DNA of 64,000 nucleotides from Nymphalis io (GCF_905147045.1 NC_065898.1:1550001-1614000), one strand, 5' to 3'; counted from the first letter of the stretch, positions 36,201 to 46,029 are shown. The notes: a model not told the origin generated them from the sequence alone. Translations and numbers: made by a program.

Positions 36201-39200
36201 CCTCTGGTACATAACGTGGGATATCATCAGGGAGTTCCTACCCGACCTCAAGGATGAACTGTTTCCCGAAGGTAGAACTCAATTCTTATATACCCATTGA
36301 TTTGTATCAAACGCGACAATGATACGTGTGATTGTTAATAAATATAGAATATAGTTATCTTTTAAGAAAAATACTGTTTTCTTTTCTTTTGTTTATCCTC
36401 TATTAAATAGTTTAATTTTAACTTTATGGTATCAGATTTTTTTTAAATTAATAGTAGGTAGATATACTGGTAATTGGTGATCATAGCCCATGGACATTTC
36501 CAATGTGCCACCAAACCTGGCATCAAAGGTGTCCGTTATCCATTTCATAACTATTTTCTATTATTTGGACGGATTTGATATAGATGCGCCCACGAGCTGA
36601 CTAACCGCGTCCCCCACAGTTGACTGCACGAGGTTTTTTATCCCCATTACCATTTCGTTGTCTTAATTTCTGCTATAATGCTGACACAATCTGTCTACGC
36701 GAACGCTTCTTAATATTTTTTTCTTCGTTTAGGAGACTGTTTTATTATATTGTTAAGTATGAGGACAATAAATTGAATACGTGCGTGAGTCTTAACCGAT
36801 GATCGTGGGTTCAAATTCGGGCATGTACCACTGTGCTTATAATTCATCTCGTGTTTGACGCTTAAGGAAAACATTTTGAGGAAACCTGCATGTGTCTAAT
36901 TTAACAGAAATTCTGCCACGTGTGTATTTCACCAAAACGCATTGGAGCAGCGTGTTGGAATAAGCTCCAAACCTTCTCCTAAAAAAAGAAAAGGAGGCTT
37001 TAGCCCAGCTGTGGGACATTCACAGGCTGTTCAAAACAAATCAAAATATTTTTTATTCAAATAAACTTTTACAAGTACTTAGGAATTTTCAAGCGCTACC
37101 TTCGGTTATTAAAGTTTTTTTATATAGAATAGGAAGGTGGACAAGCATATGGCCACCTGATGGTAAGTGGTCACCAACGCCCATAGACATGCATTGTAAG
37201 AAATGTCAACCTTGGGAACTAAGATTTTATGTCCCTTGTTCCTGTAATTACACTGGCTCACGCACCCTTCAAACCGGAACACAGCAATACCAAGTACTGC
37301 TGTTTTGCGGTAGAATATCTGATGAGTGGGTGGGCAACCTACCCAGACTAGCTTGCACAAAGCCCTACCACCAGTAAGATAAAGAGTGTTTGTATTGTAC
37401 GTAAGTTTGTATGTTTGTTGCTTCATTACGAATAAATCACGAATCCGAACAATGTCTGAAATCGAAATTATGTGAATATACGTCAAACGGATTCACGGGG
37501 AACAGCTAGTGTATGGTATTTGTAATGGGATCATTATTTAAAAGTATATTTTGATTTTAGAAAGAAATTATTTTAAATTGTGTTTTTTAACTTTAATTCG
37601 TGTCTGAGTAATAACACGTTTTACATTATTTATTTCTTAAATACTACAAGTATAGAATTATTTAATGATCTTTAATTACTATAAACATACTAATATAATT
37701 AATACAATGCTTGTAAAGAATGCTAATAAAGAAGCCGAGATGGCCCTGTGGTAAGAACGCGTGAATCTTAACCGATGATCGTGAGTTCAAACCCGGGCAA
37801 GCACCACTGAATTTTCATGTGCTTAATTTGTGTTTATAATTCATCTCGTGCTTTACGGTGAAGGAAAACATCGTGAGGAAACCTGCATGTGTCTAATTTC
37901 ACTGAAATTCTGCCACATGTGTATTCCATCAACTCGCATTGGAGCAGCGTGGTGGAATAAGCTCCAAACCTTCTCCTCAAAAAGAGGAGAGGAGGCCTTT
38001 AGCCCAGCAGTGGGACATTCACAGGCTGTTACGGAATTACGGAATGCTTAAAATAGTAACGTCATTTTTGATAGTTATAATAATATATAGACTTTTTTCT
38101 TTTTTATTCTATATCTTTATCTGAATTGACGTAACAGCAGATAATATAATATTTTAAATAAATAATGCGTACAGCCATTCCTATTGTACCGCTAAATATC
38201 AAAGCTATGTATTTCTGTTCTGATTTCAAGGACCCTAAAGTGACCCAGTGTAATAACAGGCACAAGGGACATAACATCCTAAATCAATGTTTGGTGGCAC
38301 AATGTTTTTTGTTACGGATGAATATTTAAAATAAAATCAATATGTAAATAATTATTAAGAAATGACTTATATATTAAAGAAGAAATCGTATGTAATCATG
38401 TTAGAAGAATTATGAATCGTTTTATACTTGTTTACAAATTAGTTTCCGCCCGCGTGAGGGTGTTATGTACCCTATGTTATTTTATATACCCCTGACAACG
38501 TGTATGCAAAAAATTATCATGATCGCATAAATAGTTAAGGCGTGAAAGCGTAACAAATAAAAATCATAAGGAACTTTATTCACCAAAAAAAGACAAAATT
38601 AGGGTACAAAACCATCAAAAAAATGGTTAAATAATATGATAAATACGTTTTACTTTTTTTTATAATTATATAACTCGATTTCACATTTATAATATTTATT
38701 ATTAATCAAAGACAAAAAGATAGACATTCTTATACATGTATATATAAGTAATTATTATCAAATACTTTAATTATCGCAACAATTCAAGTACAATAGAGAT
38801 GCTTAGCAAAAAAAATTAATTTTTTATATTTCTCATTTCAGCGAACGATAATACGAAGCCGGCGCAGAGCGTCCCGAGCCATATGCAGCCGTCCCTGCCA
38901 CTCATCCCCACCATCATGCCCGTCGCAACTCCTGACGGCGGCCGCCCCCCGCCGCCCGCCGCGCCCCCCTCCGTTCCGATACAGATACAGAGATCGTCCG
39001 CTCAATCTCCGAACATTTTGGTGGGCTCCGGGCAGTCTCCGCCGCAGAGCACCTTCAGCTCGCAGCCCGTCAGCGGGATGGTGCCCATAAGAAATCCGCT
39101 GTACGATCAGACAGGATTGACGTCGTCCGTCCTCCTGCATCCTTTGAATGAGGTAGGTTTAACAATGTCTTTCTCCTCATAACGGAAAGTACGTTATTTA

Positions 39201-39804
39201 ACAAGTTTTTGCGAATTAGCATTCGACACCGACTTGACAAGTTACCAGACTTAACTTTTATGGCAATAAAATGATCTTTGATCTTTTCAAATTCCATATA
39301 TTGATTGTAATATGTTTCCGACTTCAGATGATTTCGACGCCAATCGGAATATCGATACAGTCTCGACCACCGATCCTCTGTCCGAGGCCAGCTGATGACC
39401 CTCCAGTGAGCGAAAATAGTCCCAATACCGAAGCAATAGAACCCAAAATTGAACTAAAGGAAACGCATCAGAGCGAGCTGTACGCGGAGTACCTCACGAA
39501 CCCGTACACAGAGATCAAAGAACTCTCCGCCAAAGAGGCAACAATTTACGATCCGGAAGAAAATCGCCACTTACTAATAAGCAACGACGAAATCGTACCG
39601 AGCTCGGAACGACTTTTATCGCAGAAATCGTTAAGTGCGAATGTAACACCAATGCACGCTAAGAATAAGGCTCAATTCGGTTCGACGGACAACGTGAGAC
39701 AGGAATCGAGTATTTTCAACTTCACCAATTACTTCGGTTCAGTGAACGAGAAAGTTAGTGGTTCCGAAGTCTTTGATACTTTAATGTCGACGCAAGAAGG
39801 ATAG
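18206..39804 (+). CDS. GBF1: GBF1 / garz, Golgi ARF-GEF, C-terminal third (5' part outside window)
   Basis: Large Sec7-type guanine-nucleotide exchange factor for ARF1 at the cis-Golgi, needed for COPI recruitment; Sec7 and the N-terminal domains are not in the window. Ten GT/AG exons encode ~606 residues: 18206-18312, 21705-21909, 24034-24146, 25068-25149, 33187-33272, 33555-33725, 34125-34292, 36172-36271, 38842-39152 and 39328-39804 (TAG). Phases join without stops. Hallmarks shared with human GBF1 are GlyTrp-x-LeuVal, a ValIleArgAspValAlaHisValThrProHisAsn segment, LeuLeuAspLeuMetHisThrLeuHis, a TrpLysProLeuLeuGlnGlyIleAla segment, TyrLeuGlnArgAlaLeuLeu, ValPheLeuGlnHisLeu...PheAlaAlaLeuTrp and SerLeuLysAsnMetLeuLeuValMet. 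These belong to the HDS (homology downstream of Sec7) region. The tail is Pro/Ser-rich. Exons at 33.6 and 34.1 kb are strikingly GC-rich. Earlier exons are expected left of the window. Confidence 0.93.
18343..18478 (-). mobile_element. SINE family C fragment, rearranged
   Basis: Minus-orientation tail and body segments (GGCCTGTGAA...GGCCTCCTCT...GAGCTTATTCCACCACGCT) with a rearranged right part. Confidence 0.65.
18497..18645 (+). mobile_element. SINE family B, 5'-truncated
   Basis: The 3' half of family B (GTCGGATTGCCGTCCCATCG ... CTGGGAGAACATCAT). Confidence 0.75.
18935..19213 (-). repeat. Family D dispersed repeat, near full length
   Basis: Minus-orientation copy with both ends recognisable, in a GBF1 intron. 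Confidence 0.85.
19440..19700. repeat. Possible dispersed repeat of unknown family
   Basis: A more GC-balanced block (CACCGTGTATAATATTACACG...AAACGGTTATTGAGA). It resembles interspersed repeat sequence more than intron background, but no second copy is in the window. Intron remainder up to 20400 is AT-rich without features. Confidence 0.25.
20405..20785 (-). mobile_element. GC-rich transposon-like segment, inverted relative to adjacent RTE fragment
   Basis: Read on the minus strand it contains short open stretches (for example a Gly/Pro/Arg-rich one at 20595-20783) and ends exactly where the plus-strand RTE 3' fragment begins. Family unknown. It could be the inverted 5' part of the same insertion or an older element. 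Confidence 0.35.
20786..21212 (+). mobile_element. RTE LINE 3' fragment
   Basis: Matches 3767-4190 of the RTE element almost base for base, with an open C-terminal frame at 20862-21176. The few differences suggest recent insertion. Ends GGCTGTTGATTGATTGA. Confidence 0.9.
21215..21385 (-). repeat. Family D dispersed repeat, degenerate
   Basis: Diverged minus-orientation copy (CACAAGAATACCAGGTAT, GCGGTAGAATATGTGAT). Confidence 0.6.
22017..22077 (-). mobile_element. SINE family C tail fragment
   Basis: CCTGTGAATGTTCCACTGCTGGG...GGCCTCCTCTCC matches the 3' tail of family C. Confidence 0.65.
22225..22520 (+). repeat. Family D dispersed repeat, full length
   Basis: Very similar to 13033-13330, with an A-rich tail, so probably a young copy. 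Confidence 0.9.
22532..22562. repeat. (TA)n-rich short microsatellite
   Basis: TATATATATATATG-type run between two mobile elements. Confidence 0.8.
22603..22965 (+). mobile_element. SINE family B, full length
   Basis: Head with TGGTCTAGTGG and GGTTCGATTCC, body almost identical to 13487-13860. Confidence 0.88.
22966..23570. other. GBF1 intron, AT-rich
   Basis: No feature recognised. Confidence 0.4.
23571..23855 (+). repeat. Family D dispersed repeat, full length
   Basis: Complete copy from GGTGGTAGGGCTTTGTGCAA to CTATACTATAAAAAAT. Confidence 0.85.
24425..24543. repeat. Near-perfect inverted repeat (42-bp arms, 35-nt loop)
   Basis: Left arm 24425-24466 and right arm 24502-24543 are complementary at 41 of 42 positions. 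The sequence lies inside a GBF1 intron and would fold as a long hairpin in the transcript. It could be a snap-back transposon relic or a small-RNA source. Confidence 0.9.
24544..25067. other. GBF1 intron
   Basis: Around 24600-24770 is a decayed SINE family C-like segment in minus orientation (CATGCAGGTTTTCTCACGAT-like). Otherwise AT-rich. Confidence 0.35.
25150..26754. other. Start of the 8-kb GBF1 intron
   Basis: AT-rich; no coding, RNA or clear repeat features seen. Confidence 0.4.
26755..26999 (+). mobile_element. SINE family A, near full length
   Basis: tRNA-like head with GGTTCGATTTCC, tail ATGTCCCAGGATATTATTAT. Confidence 0.8.
27336..27620 (+). repeat. Family D dispersed repeat, near full length
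   Basis: Both ends recognisable, small internal deletions. Confidence 0.8.
27621..28649. other. GBF1 intron, AT-rich
   Basis: No feature recognised. Confidence 0.4.
28650..28895 (-). repeat. Family D dispersed repeat, nearly complete
   Basis: Minus-orientation copy, lacking the last ~40 bases of the GGTACC end. Confidence 0.8.
28896..30325. other. GBF1 intron with a GC-rich block
   Basis: About 29860-29970 is clearly GC-richer (GGCGGAGCGGTAGCTCCGCG) and reads on the minus strand as an Arg-rich open end. It is probably a LINE scrap, family unknown. The rest is AT-rich. Confidence 0.3.
30326..30510 (-). repeat. Family D dispersed repeat, truncated and degenerate
   Basis: Keeps ACCTTGGGAACTAA, CTTGTGCCTGTA and TTCAAACCGG segments. 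Confidence 0.65.
30511..31112. other. GBF1 intron
   Basis: Contains a CTCF-like core (AGATGGCGCT, minus strand, 30559-30568). Otherwise AT-rich. Confidence 0.35.
31113..31317 (-). mobile_element. SINE family A, internal deletion
   Basis: Head at the right (GGAATCGAACCCACAACC), tail at the left (ATATCCTGGGACATT). Confidence 0.78.
31492..31775 (+). repeat. Family D dispersed repeat, near full length
   Basis: GGTGGTAGGGCTTTGTGCAA start, poly-A-like end. Confidence 0.85.
32155..32279 (+). mobile_element. SINE family A, 5'-truncated with internal deletion
   Basis: Body and tail only (GAGTCTGGGTGTAATTATC ... ATGTCTCAGGATATTATTAT). Confidence 0.75.
32557..32576. repeat. Perfect 20-bp palindrome
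   Basis: GC-rich centre GCCCTATAGGGC flanked by AGAA/TTCT, self-complementary across all 20 bases. Confidence 0.9.
32577..33186. other. End of the 8-kb GBF1 intron
   Basis: About 32690-32890 is GC-richer and looks like a transposon scrap (contains GGCGCCGGCGCC). About 33085-33155 resembles a decayed SINE C tail. Confidence 0.3.
33747..33910 (-). mobile_element. mariner-like element, 3' end remnant
   Basis: On the minus strand a frame reads a PhePheArgLysGly...GluLeuPro...Cys-x-AspAsnGlyGlyAlaTyrPheAsp segment, the typical C-terminus of mariner transposases. It is followed by a terminus reading, on the plus strand, AGGTCCTTACGTATGAAATT, like a mariner inverted repeat. The rest of the element and the other end are missing. 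It sits in a short (399-bp) GBF1 intron. Confidence 0.7.
34416..34690 (+). mobile_element. SINE family C, near full length
   Basis: Head GATGGCCAAGTGGTTCGAAC, B box GGTTCGAACCCGG, tail GGAGAACATTCACAGACTGT. Confidence 0.82.
34765..35040 (-). repeat. Family D dispersed repeat, full length
   Basis: Minus-orientation copy with both ends. Confidence 0.85.
35207..35312. mobile_element. Small MITE-like element
   Basis: Imperfect terminal inverted repeats (TTAGCGACTGTTTAGTAAAA at the left against the complement of AACAAATCACCCGCTAA at the right). They flank a core with TTGACATTCGAAAGAAGAAG. The core recurs at 42330-42425, 62590-62705 and 63570-63652. Confidence 0.6.
35608..35852 (+). mobile_element. 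SINE family A, near full length
   Basis: tRNA-like head slightly shortened, tail ATGTCCAGGATATTATT. Confidence 0.78.
35853..36171. other. GBF1 intron end
   Basis: AT-rich. 36090-36155 resembles a SINE C tail (CCCAGCTGTGGGACATT). Confidence 0.4.
36785..37032 (+). mobile_element. SINE family C, head slightly truncated
   Basis: From the GATCGTGGGTTCAAATTCGG head to the AGCTGTGGGACATTCACAGG tail. Confidence 0.8.
37120..37378 (-). repeat. Family D dispersed repeat, internal deletion
   Basis: Minus-orientation copy lacking about 30 bases of the middle. Confidence 0.83.
37385..37512 (+). mobile_element. Helitron-like 3' end fragment
   Basis: ACGTCAAACGGATT...GGGGAACAGCTAGT resembles the 3' part of lepidopteran Helitron-type elements (CTAG end). 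Confidence 0.35.
37730..38035 (+). mobile_element. SINE family C, full length
   Basis: Head GATGGCCCTGTGGTAAGAAC, B box GTTCAAACCCGG, tail AGCAGTGGGACATTCACAGG. The best-preserved copy in the window. Confidence 0.88.
38215..38295 (+). repeat. Family D fragment
   Basis: CCCAGTGTAATAACAGGCAC...GACATAACATC segment only. Confidence 0.5.
38445..38565 (+). repeat. Dispersed repeat fragment (Helitron/LINE-tail-like)
   Basis: CCGCGTGAGGG-like and CCCTGACAACGTGTATG segments with TTAAGGCGTGAAAGCGTAAC. The same motifs recur, diverged, at 45880-46010. Confidence 0.45.
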
Positions 39805-40005
39805 CTAGATTTTGAAATCTACAGGGGGACGTGGCTGTAGGCAGAAATGGACCTAAAATAGATTGATTTGGTTTTATTGGATTTCTCAACTGTATATTAT
39901 ATAAAATATAATACGCATGAGTTAGATATATAATATCAAACATACATACATAAGATAGACATTTATTCACTTTATTCTTGTAATATTCGGCTATATAGCA
40001 TACGG

Positions 40006-40035
40006 CATATTCAATATAGAGCTATATTGAATATG
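40006..40035. repeat. 14-bp perfect inverted repeat in GBF1 3' UTR
   Basis: Arms 40006-40019 and 40022-40035 with a 2-nt centre, ~200 nt after the GBF1 stop. Confidence 0.8.
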
Positions 40036-40116
40036 ACATTTTATATAGGAAATGAATTTTCAGTGTTCGTTTTTCTATATCATACATATTTTAAAACACT
40101 TGTAAAAGTCTATTTA

Positions 40117-40122
40117 AATAAA
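40117..40122 (+). promoter_or_regulatory. Likely GBF1 poly(A) signal
   Basis: First strong AATAAA, ~310 nt after the stop at 39804. A second candidate is AATAAA at 44005-44010, which would imply a very long 3' UTR. Confidence 0.5.
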
Positions 40123-40229
40123 ATTATTAAATTTGAATGAAACTATTTGTAACTCTTTTCCTAAAATTAGGGAATATATAACATAGAGCTGTTGCAACGT
40201 GACATGTTTAAACTCATTTATCCTAGGGT

Positions 40230-40395
40230 GGTAAATAGGGCTTCGTGCGGGCAAGCATTAAGCCCTATCTGGGTACCACCCACTCATTAGATATTTTACC
40301 GCCAAACAGTAATACTTAGTATTGTTGTGTTCAAGTTTGAAGGTGAGTGAGCCAGTGTAACAGGCAAAAAGGACATAAAATCTTCTACTCTCTAT
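40230..40395 (+). repeat. Family D dispersed repeat, truncated
   Basis: 5' half only, up to GGACATAAAATCTT. Confidence 0.7.
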
Positions 40396-40672
40396 AGCCT
40401 ATACCAATGGCTACCTTATTCTTTCAAGATATAGTTGCGAAATCCGATTTAAAACCAAGTTCAGATACATTTTAAATGTGTATAAATTAAATAATACTTT
40501 CTACGTTTTTATATATTTTTTTGTCAGACAAATATTTTTCGATTGTTATTCATTTAATTTGTCAATTGTTAATTGTTTTCAGGTCAAATTTTATCACGTT
40601 TTGGACTTGGTATGGGTATTATATTCATTCCAGATTGACTTTTTGTTATATATTTATTTATATTGTATATAT

Positions 40673-40677
<5 letters not shown>

Positions 40678-40718
<41 letters not shown>
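40678..40718. repeat. (TA)n microsatellite
   Basis: About 18 TA units. Confidence 0.92.
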
Positions 40719-40720
<2 letters not shown>

Positions 40721-41150
40721 ATATAATATAATGAAATAATATAATATAATGAAAAGCAAAACCTTATCTAAATACAAATTCTCGTTAGAGCCGTTTCCGA
40801 GATATACAAAAATATGTACAAGAATTGCTCATTTGACATTGAAGAATGATTGACGAAAGCTTTACATAAGATCTTATCACGTGACCCATTCGCTAGGATA
40901 GATCCTAAAATGAAATAAACTCATGACAAACCTGCTCTTATTCTGCAAAAGATTTAACATAATCTGTAATATTTCTAGAAAATTCTATCTAAGATAGTTT
41001 TTGAGATCAGCGGCAGTTTACAAAGGTTTTCTGCCGTATTTGAGTCTCGTTTATCGTCAAACATAACACGAATCCTGTTGACTCGTATCTATATAACGGA
41101 GATGGCTGACGTCGATAGCGATATTGACACTAACACTTCGCTGAATTACT

Positions 41151-41985
41151 GATCTTGGAACAGATTACTTGGGTCTTGTAAAGCGCTTCAAGTGCTACAT
41201 GTTTCGAAGTTTAATGCAAACTATAGCGCTTTTAGCGGACATTTTTCCCAAAAGATAAATTCGTTCTTTAAATATCAGCTTGAAGCGCTGATATTTGTTA
41301 TATGTTACATATTTCAAAGTTTATTGCAATCTACAGGACAGATTATAAAAGTGATCAAGGAATGAACATTCATTGAATTAAAAAAAAAACTTAACACAAT
41401 GCGTTGCCAATCAGCAGTACTTAGTATTGTTGTGTTTCGGTTTGAACGGTGAGTGAGCCAGTAAATACAGGCACAAGGGACATAAAATCTTAGTTCATAA
41501 TATATATATCGTAAATCTTACAATTCCAATGTCTATAGTTGGTTACCACTTACCATCAGATGGTATCTTTTCCGTTCTGCCTACCAATGAAAAAAACTTA
41601 TAATTTGTGTTACGACTTTATCACCTTAACACAGTCTAATATAATGGAATTCACAAAACAACAACGAATAATAAATAACGATTGTAACAAAAGAATAATA
41701 AATTGTTGCTTTTAAAGTCACAACTTACTTTGGCAATTATTTAAAATTTTTATTATGTATATCAGCGCTTCTAGTGCTAGATTTTATGGTAGAACATAAG
41801 CGTCATCTTAATTTAGTCAAGCACTTGAAGCGCTGATCTCGAAACAGATTACCTTGTTCTTTCATATATCATTATATATATCAGCGCATCTAGTACTAGT
41901 TTTAAATTTGAATAAAAGAACGTGCAGCGCTTCTAGCTGATTTTAAACTCGCACGAAAATAACAGACCTCGGAACAGATTATATC
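41151..41985. repeat. Cluster of alternating AGCGCTTCWAGTGCT-type repeats
   Basis: Variants of the motif occur at 41182-41196 (+), 41224-41238 (weak), 41276-41297 (-), 41762-41780 (+), 41820-41835 (-), 41881-41899 (+) and 41924-41940 (+). They are accompanied by three copies of a GGAACAGATTAC-like motif (41151-41170, 41835-41854, 41965-41983). A family D fragment at 41400-41590 lies inside the cluster. The unit length is irregular and the family unknown. Confidence 0.6.
41400..41590 (+). repeat. Family D dispersed repeat, partial
   Basis: Starts at CAGCAGTACTTAGTATTG, with deletions after GACATAAAATCTTAG. Confidence 0.7.
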
Positions 41986-42329
41986 TTACATACGGTTACG
42001 TATATAAAGCAAAACTTCTGAGAGCCATTTCATTTGTAAAAAAATCTAACTTAAAGTTCTCTCTGCATGTAAATAAATGTATTTATGAAGTATTTTCTTA
42101 AAAGGTCATTGTTATTTTTTTTATATAAACATTCTATATAATAGTAATCTGGCCTAATAGTAGATATGATTTTGTAAAATATAACCTTAAATAGAATTTA
42201 TATTTTCATTTACTATTTTATAAGCATTTTCAAAGACATATATTTTTAATATGATGTGTAAAAAAAAAATTAAACAGAAAAAATGTATAATTAAAAAAAA
42301 ATTATAATGACAATCGGCTTTACTTATAA

Positions 42330-42425
42330 ATATTTTTTCACGGGTGTTTTGTTGAACAATGATTTATCCCCTTCTGTCATCATTGATTTGACCATTGAAA
42401 GAAGAAGACAGCATTGTTTCAATAA
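42330..42425. mobile_element. MITE-like element, second copy
   Basis: Core related to 35207-35312, with an ACGGGTGTTTTGTTG end. Confidence 0.5.
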
Positions 42426-44062
42426 CAACACTTTAAACATTTACAAGAAAAGTGGTATCTCAATAATAATTAACTCATTATCTGTTCTAAGTTCAAAAAA
42501 CCGGCAAGTACGAGTAAGATTCCAGAACGAGTTTCGTACCGTTTTCACCAGCGCTGCAAAATTAATACACGACTCTGCTTTTAACTTGATAACTCAAGCC
42601 TAAAGGGCTTGGCTATATGTATACGTGCAACCAAATGATCCTACGAAGATACTATTTTCGTAAAAAACAAATACCTTTTTTTAAAATGTCTTTAATCGTA
42701 CATATAAGAAACGAGGACGTAAGCTGAATAGACATACCTTTGCCTATCTTAAATGAATGGAACGAACGAAACAAAAACATTTTTATGTTTATTTTTTTAC
42801 ATTTTTTTAAATTGTTAAATTTTAAACATTAATGCGGTATATAGACGCAATTTTTTAGTATTTTTTTATATAAATAATTGTCTGGCATTATAGTTATTAT
42901 GTCTTGACTGTTAAATGTTCTTTTTTAATGAATTGATGTGAAATAAACATAGAAGTTTTATACTATCTGTAGTCTTTACGTTTTGATACTTGTTATTATA
43001 TTTTTTATATCTCTATTAGTGATTTATACATATAAATATACATAATACAACTAAATAATATAATTTTTATATTATATCGTATAAACCACCATAAAAATGG
43101 TATAAGTGTAAAATTTTCACTTCGCTACAAATTCATCATACGTCTTAAAATAAAATTTATTAAATGATGAAATACTTGATACATCCGTGTTTTGCAATTC
43201 TTGAGATTGATTGTAACAAAAGAATAATCAAATATTACTGTATATACTAACAAATAAATATACAGGGACTGTTAATAATTGGATTTTAAATGTTGAGCTT
43301 TTGCTGTTACTTTGTTTTTGTAATTGAATCAAACTCTTCTCCAGTTTTTAAAATTGTCATTTAAATGCCATGTTCGTGAAATTTAATTATCACATGTTTT
43401 CTGAATCACACTATTGTTGCGATTAATAGATGGGTATAAATCGCCTTTCAGTGATCAATTTATCCGGCTCGAAGGACCAATATTCATCATGCAAACAAAA
43501 ACACCAACGTCACATTATTTAATCATATTAAAAATAACTTATTTTATTAACATAAAGTTTATAATAATTATAAGTTTTCTTTTAATTGTAAGACTTTCTT
43601 ACGCACGAGACACATTGAAGGGGGACGAGTATTAACCGTAACATGCCTCTATATATACTCTTTAATTGAAGGCAACGTTAGCGCGATTTAGGAATTGTAT
43701 ATTTTGCGAACGTTATCGAACGTTTATTGTTTCTTTTTTCATAATAAATCATTAATAGAGATATTCAGTATACATTCCATTTAGTTTTATCTTTTTTTAG
43801 TTAATTTTCCTTTTTTGAATTTTTCTTGTATTTTTTTTATATAGTATTATTTTCACGATTTGATTTATATAATATTTATTAATATAATGTTTTCTTCGGG
43901 GTTTTACAGAAATTGGGTCTAGAGTTGTGTAAATTGTGTAATTATAATATTTCGTTTTTGTATAGAGAGTTATATATTATCAATGTAATGTTTAGAAGTA
44001 TATTAATAAAAAGTGTTTAACATATTATAGTTTTCTTATCTTTCTTTACATTGAACTTGTAT
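42426..44062. other. Intergenic, AT-rich
   Basis: No convincing gene. Several T-rich runs and an AATAAA at 44005-44010 could belong to a long GBF1 3' UTR form. No coding features. Confidence 0.35.
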
Positions 44063-44226
44063 GAGTACCTCGTTGGTCTAGTGGTAAGATGTAAGGCCGC
44101 AGACCCGGATGCCCCGGGCTTAATTCCCAGGTCGGGCCAGTAAAAAGTTATTGGGTTTTTCTTTCATAAAATTCTCAGTAGCAGCTGGAGTCTGGAAGGT
44201 AGAAGTGTGTACACTCCCGTGCCTCG
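44063..44226 (+). mobile_element. SINE family B, 3'-truncated
   Basis: Head and first part of body (TGGTCTAGTGGTAAGATG ... CTCCCGTGCCTCG). Confidence 0.82.
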
Positions 44227-44338
44227 AAATAAGAATCTTATTATTTAGAAGTACCTTCTTAACCCTTAAATAGGCTTTGCCGCCATTTGTCTGTATAAAA
44301 TAATAGATATTATGTTACCTTTCGGAACGCACCCAAAA

Positions 44339-44416
44339 CTTCACTAGCTGTTGACTTCAAAACTGCAAAATCGTCTGCTATCAGCAGGATAAACAGCAGA
44401 GGTGATATCGCTGTAC
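44339..44416 (-). mobile_element. LINE reverse-transcriptase scrap
   Basis: A minus-strand frame reads an IleSerProLeuLeuPheIleLeu segment followed within a few residues by AlaAspAspPheAlaValLeu. These are RT motifs B and C with the intervening residues deleted. Clade unknown. Confidence 0.55.
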
Positions 44417-45879
44417 CCGTTTGAGCTCATTTTAATGGTTTTAATTAAAACTATATATATCTATATTTTGAGAATTAATTTATAACATAAAAAACTGTAC
44501 AATAAGCAAATAAAAATATCCTAAAATTTAAATTATGTTAATTATTGTTCTTTATTAAGGATTGCTCCTAATCGGAATAAACATCTAATTAATTTCTTAT
44601 CAGAATATATACTACAATTTTAATTATTTATTTTTATTTATGTCAACACAATCTTTAGAAACGAAAAGATATAAGATTTAATAGAAGATTTATCTAGATT
44701 TTTATTTCTTTTTTGAGAATAACCTTTGAGTAGTTTCTTCATTCGTAATAGAGGAAACCGAATAACGTTCCCATAGATAAGACGCGCGACTACAGCGCCA
44801 CATGCGTTGAACTATTTTCTTATTATGGATATTCGAACTGACCGATAGATATTTTACGCTCTCGTATAAAAAACTACTCTTGTGTCCTCTGAGAGTTCTA
44901 TCATAATATATATAAGTGTGTTCGACGTGACCTGACCTATAGAAGACGTATAAATAGGATGACCGAAGACACACAAAATGGGCCCAGATTACGTAACTTA
45001 GTTGGTGGTGTTGAAAGTAGGAGTTTAGGTTCAATTCCCTTTTGTAAATTACCAGAATAATTAATATATGACAAAATTAGAGCGTTTTTTTTTTGTATGT
45101 TTCAAGCAGGTTAAGAGGGGTGGATTATTTTTTCTTATGTTTGATCATAAAAGGAGTAGGAGTTATATATAAATATCACGGAAATTTTCAATACTATTAT
45201 ATTATAGTTGATGCCTATCTAATATGACATATTTAGCATCCAGAAGCGAAACTGATTTTATAAAAACCTCGAATAGGTAAATAACTCACTCAATTACTCT
45301 TAAAAAACCAAAAACACTTTTGAACACATTCAACAAATCACAAGTCGCGCTTATATGAATTAATTACTTTTCTGTCCACCAATAAAATGGCGGTTTTAAA
45401 TTAGCGCGCGTGTTTTTTTTTAACAATGCTGTTAGACCAAGGAATCTGTATAAGTATAGTACAATTTATATTCTATGATCGTTATTTTGTATGGTAACAT
45501 ATTTAAGCATAAACCTTTTACGAACACATAGTAGTACTTGATCAAAAAAAAACCCTTTAACGGGTCATATTTTTCTATTTTTAAAGATATTTTTTTAAAT
45601 CAAAGTTTATAACCTTAGACAGTAATTACTTGTATAAAATTTGATCTCATTAAGAAAGAAACTAGTTAACTAGTAAAGGAGATCGCTAGACAAGAACTAC
45701 TTTCCCATAATTGTGTCTCTTAATAATTAAGATTACAAATAACGTTATAAAGATCATTCAGTAGTACGATATTAAAATCGTATTTAATGATACATTATTG
45801 TTTTCAAAACCCGGGAACTTTCATCTTAAATCGAACGAAATAATTGTTTCTAAGAATTTCTATTTTTTTAGTTCACACG
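44417..45879. other. Intergenic, AT-rich
   Basis: An open minus-strand frame at 44702-45034 has no recognisable domain. No other features. Confidence 0.35.
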
Positions 45880-46012
45880 TGACTTTGCTTATGAGCTGGC
45901 AGAAAGAGGTGCTACGTACTCTATGTCCTTTTTTGTATCCCTAACAACGTGTATGAAAAATTTCAAGACGATCGGTTGAGTCATTCAGACGTGAAAGCTT
46001 AACATACAAACT
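45880..46012 (+). repeat. Dispersed repeat fragment
   Basis: CCCTAACAACGTGTATG and CAGACGTGAAAGCTTAACAT match the block at 38445-38565. Confidence 0.4.
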
Positions 46013-46023
46013 TGACGTTCGCA

Positions 46024-46029
46024 TTTATT
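46024..46029 (-). promoter_or_regulatory. Possible poly(A) signal of the Frizzled gene
   Basis: AATAAA on the minus strand ~260 nt after the stop at 46288. Confidence 0.4.

Noticed and set aside
38838..39140. Minus-strand open frame of 100 codons
   Set aside because: Antisense of a GBF1 exon with correct splice sites and frame on the plus strand.
44702..45034. Minus-strand open frame of 110 codons
   Set aside because: Composition follows local AT background and no motif is seen.
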